From Blastomussa wellsi (taxonomy: Eukaryota; Cnidaria; Anthozoa; Scleractinia; Plerogyridae): a DNA stretch of 64,000 nt. Location: contig OX393565.1 in the NCBI GenBank assembly GCA_947652115.1, positions 26,897,810 to 26,961,809 on the forward strand, given 5' to 3'. Position 1 is the first letter of the stretch; each line of letters starts with the position of its first letter. A model generated the notes under the pieces. That model made no database searches. It worked only from the letters and a program-made list of their open reading frames with translations, and was not told the DNA's origin. Positions 1 to 9,100 of this stretch are shown one piece after another. A program made the position numbers and the translations under genes.

Positions 1-1173
1 AGTGCAGAGTGCACCCAGAAGTTTTCCCATGATAGTGACAGGGACCATGTCTCCATAACCAACATTTGTTAGCGACACTATGACGAACCAAGCGGAGGCA
101 GGAATGCTCGAAAACGAGTCCTCCTGCGCTTCATTTTCCACGTAAAAAGTCCACCCCGAAAAGATTGCTGTAGTTATGACGATGAAAAACAGAATCATGA
201 AGAGTTCTCGCCACGTTGAACGCACAGTTTTAGCTAGGACTTTTAGCTCATCAAGATGTCTTGCCAGTTTAAACAGCCTAGAAACTCTTAGCAATCTTAA
301 CCCCTGGACGATTTTATAAGCTTTATAGTCCAGGGCTAGCTCTATATAATACGGCACGATTGCGGCCAGGTCAATTAAGTTCAGGAAGCCGAGTACGAAT
401 TTTAACTTGTTCGGACAGGACAGAAATCGTAGGAGGAATTCTAAGGTGAACCAAGATATACAAATTAATTCCAGCAGGTTATCAAAAGGCGCCCTGTCGT
501 CTTCTCCGTGATCTATTGTCTCGGCACACAGGACATAGATAGAAATGGCGATAAAAGTGAAGGAAAAAGTCGCAACAACTTTGGCAACTTTTGAATACTT
601 GGGATATTCAAACCACAGCCACAGTTTCCTTAAAATGATGTTTGTTGGGAGAACAACTGGCTCTTCATCATCTTCTTCGACAGCACCTTCGTCTTTCATG
701 AATTCGTTTAGAGTTTCTTCCCCGATTTCAAAAAAATTTAACTCATCGCAGAATTCTTGCAACCTGATGTTGTTTGGTCGCGCGAGCAGACCATTCGATT
801 GGTAATAAAAAAGAATTGAGTCGAACGCGTTTCGATTGCGATTAAAAAAATATTCCTGTCTCTCTTGATCAAAGTATTGTTTTCTTTTTGCAGGACTTCC
901 CAGCAGTGTGTTTGGAAACCGTGCTAACGTGGAATAGAGTGTTTCGTACATTTTTCCGCTTATGTTTATCTTAACGCGTGTATTGAGCAGTCTTTTCTCT
1001 TCCGGGTTATTTCTTCTGAGTGAACTCAATCCAACTTCAGGACAGCTATCGCGACGGTTGTAGTTTTTAGTGTATAACTTAGGTCCTACCCTCAACTCAT
1101 TTGTAGCTCGCAAAGCAGACTTCATATCTCTATCATCCGATGTAGTGGTGAGCTTGTTTATGTATGATAGCAT
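1..1173 (-). CDS. Shaker-type (Kv1) voltage-gated potassium channel, partial
   Basis: Subunit of a tetrameric plasma-membrane K+ channel. The frame is open without an intron from the ATG at 1171-1173 to the window edge, which cuts it at the start of S6; an in-frame TGA lies a short way upstream of the ATG. In order the protein has a cytoplasmic T1 tetramerisation domain (KINISGKMYETLYSTLARFP, then YYQSNGLLARP), S1 with FEYPKYSKVAKVV before it, S2-S3, an S4 voltage sensor with the R-x-x-R spacing LRLLRVSRLFKLARH, S5, and the pore loop ending NVGYGDMVPV. The T1 and S1 sequences are clearly Shaker-like rather than Shab, Shaw or Shal. Oddities: the usual TVGYG filter reads NVGYG, and the outermost S4 arginine appears to be Gln. 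A single-exon body fits my memory of cnidarian Shaker genes. The family is sure; the altered residues are read directly. Confidence 0.93.
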   Translation of the reverse strand, partial: MLSYINKLTTTSDDRDMKSALRATNELRVGPKLYTKNYNRRDSCPEVGLSSLRRNNPEEKRLLNTRVKINISGKMYETLYSTLARFPNTLLGSPAKRKQYFDQERQEYFFNRNRNAFDSILFYYQSNGLLARPNNIRLQEFCDELNFFEIGEETLNEFMKDEGAVEEDDEEPVVLPTNIILRKLWLWFEYPKYSKVAKVVATFSFTFIAISIYVLCAETIDHGEDDRAPFDNLLELICISWFTLEFLLRFLSCPNKLKFVLGFLNLIDLAAIVPYYIELALDYKAYKIVQGLRLLRVSRLFKLARHLDELKVLAKTVRSTWRELFMILFFIVITTAIFSGWTFYVENEAQEDSFSSIPASAWFVIVSLTNVGYGDMVPVTIMGKLLGALCT

Positions 1174-2512
1174 ATCAGAAGACTTAGCTGAGCTATCTAA
1201 AGCCACATCTCAATTCCGAATCACTTACAAGAAAAGACAAACACTTTTGAGCCGTGAGAATCCACTCCATAATGGCGTCTGGGATGATTCTTTTAAAAGC
1301 GCTCCGCCTAGCTCGGCTGCGATCAAGTCCCTAGTGAAGCGATATCAAGACTGACCACTCTTATTATGAGTTCAATTCTGACCACATTTCTTCAATGCGT
1401 GTGAATTATTTATGTTGTTGTTTGTATTTAGCATTTTTAAAATAAAAAAACTAAGTCGCCCACGTTGTTCTTGATTAACATATCACAAGGAAAATAACGC
1501 CTAAGCAAAAGTTGGAAAAATTGCGCAAAATGATAGATTAATTGTAGCAGTATGGTGGAAACTGTAATAGCCAGTGAAGCGATTAGAAACAATAATCTAT
1601 TGGTGCAAAGACATATTACCGCGATCTGTTGTTATAACGCTGCAAAAGAAAGAAACAATAAAAGAAGTGTATTGAGAACACAAGAGGTGTTGAAAACAGA
1701 ATTCTTAACAAGCACTTAAATTTCTAAGAAATGTGTTCTTCGTTAGTGACAAGACAAACATTTCTTTTTAATTAGTACCGCCGACACTTAAGTTGCTCTA
1801 GAAAACGTTTGGCTTCGTTTTCCATCAGTTTTACTAGCGAATTTGAGAAATAAGAATTAAACTTTGGATTTGCAATTTAAAGTTTGATTACATTTTCACC
1901 TGAATATTTACATTTTGCCTTAAAGATGGCACGAATGGAATATTATGCGAACTGGCGAAAGGGTTTGCAAAAATAATTGAAAAGAAAACTGAATTCGGCA
2001 TAAATTTAGCAATTATAAATAGTGGTTTTGCTATAACGTTTTAAGTTATTACAATTTATAAAACAGGTGCAAGGCATATGTTGGGGAAAAATTATGCAAA
2101 CGAAAATACAGTTTGTTCAGTATTATTCGTTTTGAGACTGTGAAGACAATTGCATTGTATAATGTAGACTGATTTCTGGTTAAGCTTTGTTTTTAGCCTT
2201 GGTCCTTTTTACTGGTTTTCACGATTATTTTTCAAATATTAATGCCAAATAAGAAGTTATCAAATGTGCCTTAAACGGCGAGCTTGAATAAACAGACGTT
2301 TTCAAACACTAGTGAAGGATATTATTTTTGCTAAATTGTTGACCACCCATGGTCGGAAAACCATGGCGATTTACTAGTTTACTATAAAATGAGTGCCGAA
2401 CACTGGATGGGTTCTGATGGGATAGCATTCTCTAGTACCCAGTTTCTCCCGTTACAGAATCTGCGCTGACTGTGGTGTTGTGGCGCCGGCGTCAGAGAGC
2501 GAACATCAAAGC
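1174..2512. other. upstream region of the K+ channel gene, no gene seen
   Basis: AT-rich DNA upstream of the minus-strand channel start. I see no ORF with family similarity and no clear repeat. It should hold the channel promoter and 5' UTR, but I cannot point to a specific element. Confidence 0.4.
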
Positions 2513-2690
2513 GTCCCCAGAGCCGCCTGTCCCTCTTAGCCAGCGGGACGTGGGGTTCAAGGAGCCTGTTCCTCGTTCCCAAGACCCCGCCGGCTATGAG
2601 GGACAAGCAGCGCCATTCTCGTCCCCATAGCCCTTTTCGTTTCTCTTAGCTGGCAGGGCCTTGGCACGAAAAACGAAGGGCTCTGGGGAC
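2513..2690. repeat. palindromic repeat with GTCCCCAGAGCC termini
   Basis: Two joined palindromic units. The first starts GTCCCCAGAGCCGCCTGTCC, and the second (2621-2690) runs from GTCCCCATAGCCCTTTTCG to CGAAGGGCTCTGGGGAC. The same termini recur at 5233-5265 (one end only) and 54410-54477 (complete small palindrome), so this is a dispersed foldback/MITE-type family. No transposase is present. Antisense ORFs crossing it are repeat artefacts. Confidence 0.7.
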
Positions 2691-3235
2691 ATACGATTTT
2701 CAAAAAAAAAATAGAATATTTTTTATTGGCTGTTGAACAAAGAAATCTTAAACGGAAGTCTAAGGGACCGGTCATTATTTATCGCCGGGGGGGGGGGGGG
2801 TCGGAGTATTTGGGGGGGATCACATGGTTTTTTGAAGACCTTTAGGGGGGATCAGCCGTAATTGACAAGCATAATGGGGGGGATCAGGATTTGCCGCTAG
2901 GAGTCTAAACCCCCAACCATATATTCAAGACCACGTTCAGTTGTATTTTGTATTATATAAACTTTATTCTAGCCCAGACACAAAATCCAAACCCTTTTAC
3001 AGACCCTCCATTTTGTAAAAAAAGTATCACTATTGTAGTCTAACATACACGTTGTTAATCAGGCACGATCTATTGAAATTAGAAAGGTAATCAAGATTTT
3101 GAGAATGGAATACTTACAATTGCTCAAAATTGTTTCATGATGTTTCAGTTTGTTTTATAGAGAATCGTAATCTAAAATCATAAACGTTCATTATTTTAAT
3201 ACGCGGCCGAATGAAAACAACAAATAAAAAAGTGT

Positions 3236-4019
3236 TTATTTTGGTGAGGCTGTATCTTGTTCCGCTTCCGTGTCAGAATCTTCGGCAGCCCTCTCCACTG
3301 GCTCTTGCACAGTCTCCACGTCAGATTCATCGGAATCCTCGCCCGAACTTGACCCTCTTTCAGCACCATTACTGTTATTCTCTTCGTTCATTCTGGCCAC
3401 TACCACTTTCAAATTGCGTGCCAGCTCTGTTTCAAACACGCCTCTTTCCAAAAGCCATAGCAGAGGATCCAGGTGGAGAGGCTTGACAAATCTCGCAGTG
3501 AATCCTGCATTAATACTTGAGACACATTTGTAAGTATTCTTTTCGAGTGAATCGAAAACCTCTTTAGCTACCTCTTTTGAGGTAAGTTTTTCTAGGAGAA
3601 TTGCTGCTCGCTGACGTAACCTTTTCTCCTTGATTTTTTTCACTTTTCTCTTGTTTTCTTTTTTTCTTCGGGATAGGCCGTTGTTCCCCATGGGAGATGG
3701 AACTTTCTCTTCAAGCTCATGAGGGTGGTCGTGAGCGCATTGGAGGCTTTCTGCAGCTCTTGGTGTAAGGCCTTCACTCGCTCTTGAGCTTCCTGGAAAT
3801 ATTTGAGCTCATCACTTGCAAACGGCCTTCGCCTTGTATCTGAGCGAAGAAACGCCTCAGACGGCGAGTTTGTATCTTCGTTAGTCCAATGTCTCGCTCA
3901 AGAGTTTCGTCATCAACGTCCAGGAAATGCTCGACCTTTGCAACACCAATTTGTTTAAAATTGTCTGTGTAATTGCTCAAGTCAGCTTTTGTTAAAAGAT
4001 AGTCAATTTCTTTATCCAT
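3236..4019 (-). pseudogene. SAM-domain protein ORF, disrupted by frameshifts
   Basis: Reading from an ATG at 4017-4019, the first frame encodes a compact SAM domain of about 65 residues (LLTKADLSNYTDNFKQIGV, then FLDVDDETLERDIGLTKIQT) and stops at 3774. A second frame continues with coiled-coil-like sequence (DELKYFQEAQERVKALHQEL), and a third frame (3236-3691) carries a lysine-rich stretch, a leucine-rich segment (LHLDPLLWLLERGVFETE) and an acidic Ser/Glu tail. All three frames look protein-like in sequence, so the simplest reading is one intronless gene broken by two frameshifts. I saw no splice sites that would rejoin them. It lies inside the inverted-repeat unit. Function unknown; SAM domains usually mediate protein-protein binding. 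Assembly errors could also explain the breaks. Confidence 0.5.
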
Positions 4020-4239
4020 TGAAAAAATAATGAAAGCAAATCAGCGCAATTAAACGAGTTCTGTGCCCACGTTTCGGCTAAAGGTAGGTTTTATATGTTA
4101 ATACGTAAAAGATAAAGTTAAAGTTAATATGTCACAACGATGTTAGTTAATAGTACGTCACAACAACAAAGCATTATTTAATAAGCGCGCTGAGAAGATT
4201 TCCCGACAGTTGGACTTCAGACATTGTAATTGAGCAAGA

Positions 4240-4407
4240 ATGGAAGATATGACAGAAAAGCTTAGCAATCTGGACGATAATGGTGATCAGCTTGGAAAGC
4301 ATTTGGATTTAAGTGATGGAAGTACCCATAAACGATGCCATAATGAAAAGCGAAGCGAGCGAAGGGCGAGAACTGAGCGGCTTGTATCAGATATCGACAA
4401 TGACCAG
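4240..4407 (+). CDS. short putative first exon, unrecognised
   Basis: A 56-codon open frame starts with ATG (MEDMTEKLSNLDD) and ends in a good donor, CCAG followed by gtaaat. It is acidic then basic (KRSERRARTERL). It is divergent from the SAM ORF, with 220 bp between the two start codons, suggesting a shared promoter inside the inverted-repeat unit. No downstream exon was identified and no family is recognised. Chance is a real alternative. Confidence 0.2.
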
Positions 4408-4467
4408 GTAAATAAATGATGGCTTTGCAGTCTTCGTAAAAATATAAAAGCTAGTAAATGTTGTCTG

Positions 4468-4563
4468 ACGTTTCGATGTCACTAAAATCATCATGAAGGA
4501 AAACGCGGCAATTTCTTCGTGATACTGGTCCATTAACATTGAAACATCGAAACGACGCGGACA
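4468..4563. repeat. small inverted repeat
   Basis: Arms GACGTTTCGATGTCACTAA and the inverted ACATCGAAACGACGCGG lie about 60 bp apart and could form a hairpin or be a small foldback element. It sits just downstream of the putative short exon. Confidence 0.4.
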
Positions 4564-5145
4564 TTAATTCTTTGTATTTATTAAAGACTGCAAATCCTGG
4601 TATTTGTGTTCACTATAATTTAGATAGGGTTATTCCCGGCATCTGAAAGACAACCCTATAATTTGCAGATCAGAGGTAAATAACAGTGTTAAATATTTAA
4701 CTATGCTTACAAATAATAAAATTAAATTAAAACGGAAATGTAGAACGTGACGCAAGCGAAGCGAGTGGAAAAAAAATGTGGGGGCTCCCTCGTGCGTACG
4801 TCAAATGCAGACTATAAACCAACGGACTTACTAGAAATTGCCGCGATTTAAATTATCGCAAAGTGAAGGAAAAATACTTTCTAATAAAATAAATAATGCG
4901 AAAGGTGTGTTTTTTAATTTCAAACTGATGAAGAAAATTAACGCGGCGTTATAAAGAAACGGAACTTGTAGAGAAAACAGTTGCCAGAGGGGGGGGGGGG
5001 GATCATGAAACTTTCCACTACCAATAAGGGGGGATCTTTAAAAAACTAGATACTCTACGGGGGGATCAGGTAAATGCTCCGATGTGACAACAAAAATACT
5101 CCGACCCCCCCAGGCGATAAATAATGACCGGTCGTCCCTAAATGT

Positions 5146-6141
5146 TCGTCAGCTGCCATATTACAACACACAACATGAAGAAACATCAATGCTATATACA
5201 TGAAGTCCGGAAGTCCTAGAATCTCGGACTACAAATCGTATGTCTCCAGAGCCCTTCGTTTCTCGTGCAAAGGTCTTGAAAGGCCTTTTCAATATTGTGA
5301 GTTGGCTGACTAAAATTCAGGATTAATAACAAAATATGTTTATTTACAGTTATGGTAATTAATTCCATTTTTCTCCAAACGTTAGGTAAATAAATAGTTT
5401 TTTGAACTAAGTTGACAAATATTGCTAAAACTGTGAACTTAATGATTATTTTGCAAGTGATAAGGATCGGGATTTAACGTGATGGGTTATCACGCACAAA
5501 GAGTAAGTATTTACAGACAAAATACGAGGTTGAAAATAACATTTCCAGGAAGATGCAATTACCGGTAACAATAAATATCCAAGTTCGTTATGCTTTCAAG
5601 TTTAGCCAGAGAACGGGGCGAAGTAGCAGCTCTCGTAAGGTCTCACATGAATGGCTTGGGACGCATTGAGAGGACAATAGAACAAACAACAGGAACAATG
5701 CCCCTAGCGCCCAAAACAATAGCAACTGCTGCCAGTAGAATTACAAGCTTATGAGAGATGCTACCCTACCGAGAGAACGCTGAGCTTGTATCCCAATGTT
5801 GGACTTCCTGGACTTATCCAACAATGCTAGAGGGAAAATCTGCGCAAATCTAGGCTCGATTTCCGCCGTCCGGTCTTCGTTTCTCCTTCTGGAAGTGCGC
5901 GGGCTCCGGTTCCCGAACAGCGGCTGGTAATCGAGCCTAGCACAAATGTATCATCGTCTTAGTTAAGTTATTTAACTCAAAGCTGGCGCAAAATGATCTT
6001 TCATCTTTCAATAGCTAGCGACATTTGGAAAGTTTTCTGCGCAACGTTGTCGTGATTGCTCCAGTTGAACGCCATCCACGTGAATTACGGATGACCAGCC
6101 AAGGATTAAACAGAAATTTCCTTCAATGAGGCAATGAATCC
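5146..6141. other. spacer between the repeat block and the TMEM26-like gene
   Basis: Contains a partial copy of the GTCCCCAGAGCC-type repeat end at about 5233-5265. The rest shows no gene or clear repeat. Its right part should include the 3' UTR of the minus-strand TMEM26-like gene; no unambiguous AATAAA-type signal was identified. Confidence 0.35.
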
Positions 6142-9100
6142 CTACACTGGTGCGTTTGCCATCTCGTAAAATTCCCCGTCTTTGTCAGCTTCTTCTTCGT
6201 CCTCGCTTGATTCCATGATCAAAATCACCAATCTATAAATAAGCAAGGCTAGCGCCATAGCGTTCTTACCCGTGAAGAAGATATGCAAAATAGCTTTGAC
6301 GTCGTATGCGATAATCAATACGAGACGCACGATTAAAAACGGCCCGTCCTGCATCAACATCAAAGTCAGTATTGAATACAAATCACCGTGAAGTTTAAGC
6401 TTCTGTCTTTGTTTGATCTGATTCTCAAGAATTTCTTCTTCTCGTCGTACTTCGCGTTGCACCTGTACAACTTCTAACGCTGTGTCGTGAATGGAAAATC
6501 TTGCTTGTCGTCCACGATCTTTGTATGCCTTGAGCTCTTTCATTTGATTAACAGCAGCGCGCAAATCTGTGTTCTTTTCTATTTTTTCAAGTTCAGCCCT
6601 TTGCTTCTGCTTGATTAGCTTTTTAATGTACTTTGGTAACTTGGTCTGACCGTCACTTGATCTGCCTGTTTTGTTTTCCTCAGAAGCTGGCAACTGCAAT
6701 TAAAAACAGAAACGACATACCGTTACTTACAAATAGAACGTTTTGCACCTTCACCTATAGGTGCTATAAGCATTTAGTACATCTCCGGCGAAACTATTTA
6801 TTCAGACAGTTTTCACTAAATGGCTTCGTAACGTACCGATGGCGGCAGTTCTTTGGTGTCCGGGACAGTTTCTGCCGTGGCAGTAAAAACGAGAGTAAAC
6901 TGCAAAAACGACCACGTGTATGTGGCGAGCACTGCTAAAGCCACTCCCTCTGTACACCACAACTGCGGTTCTTGATCGAACACTTCAAACAGCTCTGAAA
7001 TCAAATTGAAAAAGCAGAAGAAATCAGCGGCGTACTTGTCAAAATCTCCTCTCTCGTTTCCCGCCAAACACGCTCACTTCACACAAAATCCCACAATAAG
7101 TCCAACGTAAAATATGATATTTCTATAAACATCATATATATTCGAAGAACTACGGTTTTGCCAACCAATTCTGTGCTCTTTCTCAGGCGGTGTTGGACAC
7201 GTTCCGGGCTGTCTCTTTCAATTTAGGCTAGCATCTAATAACCCGTCACGCAATGTTTCCTCCCCACGATCGCCGGAGGTAAAGATTTTGCAACGAGGAC
7301 AGAGAAATTCACTTCTGCGTGTGTGGCTAAGTAAAGCTAAGTAAAGCTAAGTAAGAGGTACTGCCTTGAACTGATTGTGCCGTTATACTGTCGACATTGA
7401 GAAATGTCGAGCAGCTAAAACCTTAAAATTTCGTCCTTGGTCAACGCGTTTGGGTTCTAGAAAGAAGTTCAAAGAGCTTGGTGTATTTATTAGGTGACTC
7501 TGACACCTGTTTCTGCCGTGAAACTCACCCATGATGTCAGCGGCATTCGCCACATAAACTAACAGGAGGGAAGAGAGCTGATCACGTGTTAGTTCTCCTC
7601 TCGGAAGTAGCCATCGGCCCACGATGATCAACAAGATGAGACCAAGTTTGGACCACTTCTGTGCCAACTGTCCAGAATCTGTTCTGATTTGAATCTAGTG
7701 AAGGAGATAGAGTGAAGTGCAGCGCTGTTAGACCTTCATTAAATGGTCTAACAAGACAACTGCTGTACCCTGCAGCATACTAGAAGTTATTTTTGCGTAC
7801 GCGGTCTTGGTCTTGGTTATGCCGCTGAAAGAAATCCTACAATATATCTTAAGACTGGCGCCGACAACTTACTCAGTCGCAGGCAAGGATGAAGGCGTGG
7901 GAACAAGGGAAAGAAAACGAAAATTATTTTTGGAGCACCATCATGCAGTTTTTGGTATCTATCTTTTAATTCAACCTCAAATTTTAATTTTAAAACTGCA
8001 TTTAATTTCAGATCAGTCGGGGAAACAAGGGTCAGTTGATGACGAAATCTCTCCCCCCCCCCCTGGACTTGAATGAGCCCACGGTGTTCATCCCTGAAGT
8101 TTTTTGGCAACATGACGCGTTTGCTCACGTGACTACATTCAGTGTATTCATATTCGTGAGCACTCGAGTTAGGTTTTGATTGGATAAAATAAGTCGGAAA
8201 TTCCTAGAGAGCTTAATCGTAGATTTACCAAAACTGGCGATTGCTGCTCCGACTGAAATATTTCGTATTTCTCTAAATTTTACTAATCCTTTCAGAAAAA
8301 CTATTTTCTCAAAAACATATCCAAAAATCACCCCAGAATAACAAAAAACTTCAAAACATAGATTTTTTAGATTTATGTTATAAAGCGTTTTTAACTTTCT
8401 TGAAACGCGAACGAGTTATTGACATTAGAAGCTGAAGAAACGACCCTCAGGTGTACTCTCAGGTAGAAATGTAAGAGAGCCATGTTACGTACCACTCCTC
8501 CCCCGACGACCAGATTGTTTTTCGCAGCATTTACTTCGCAAACGTCTGTTCCAGATGCGACCTTCTCATTCAAGATAGATAACTCAGCTACCCAAATAAC
8601 TGGCAGTACAGTTGACATGTATAAAAGGCTGCCAGGCCAGATGCTAGAAAGAGGACACAAGCAGACAAGATGTACAAAAACAAATTGATAATAATAATAA
8701 TAATTATAATAATAAATTTGTTGAGCGCCATTTCCCGATGGTTCAATGGCGCTTTACAGCAATAACTAAACAGTTAAATAGCTTAAACATGGTAAAAAAC
8801 AGGTCACCAGTCTACATAGGAACAAAGAAAAAGGTGTGTTTTAAGTTGTCGTTTAAAAATGTCAACTGAGTTCGAACTTTTTACGGCCATAGGTAACGCG
8901 TTCCATAGACGTGGGGCAGCCACTGCAAAGGACCGACCTCCGTAATTTTTAAGATTATAACAAGGATTACGAAGCAGATTTTGTGTAGACGAACGTAGCG
9001 GTCTTGCTGGACGGTAGTAAGAAAGCAAGTCAGATATATATGTAGGAGCTTGGCCATTCCGAGGGCTTTATAGGTAATCAGAAGAATCTTGAAGTTAATC

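Larger units (their letters stand above)
2768..5145. mobile_element. candidate 2.4 kb unit bounded by inverted termini
   Basis: The left end reads ACCGGTCATTATTTATCGCC followed by a run of about 14 G and then GTCGGAGTATTT. The right end, inverted, carries the same order: AAATACTCCGACCCCCCC, then GGCGATAAATAATGACCGGT. Both ends contain scattered GGGGGGATC motifs just inside. Between them lie a broken SAM-domain ORF on the minus strand and a short divergent exon on the plus strand. This may be one DNA transposon with cargo, or two independent MITE insertions in opposite orientation. No recognisable transposase was seen, so the superfamily is left open. Confidence 0.4.

Noticed and set aside
545..1354. 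Plus-strand ORFs of 86 and 94 codons
   Set aside because: They lie antisense to the strongly supported K+ channel coding sequence and show no protein-like features of their own.
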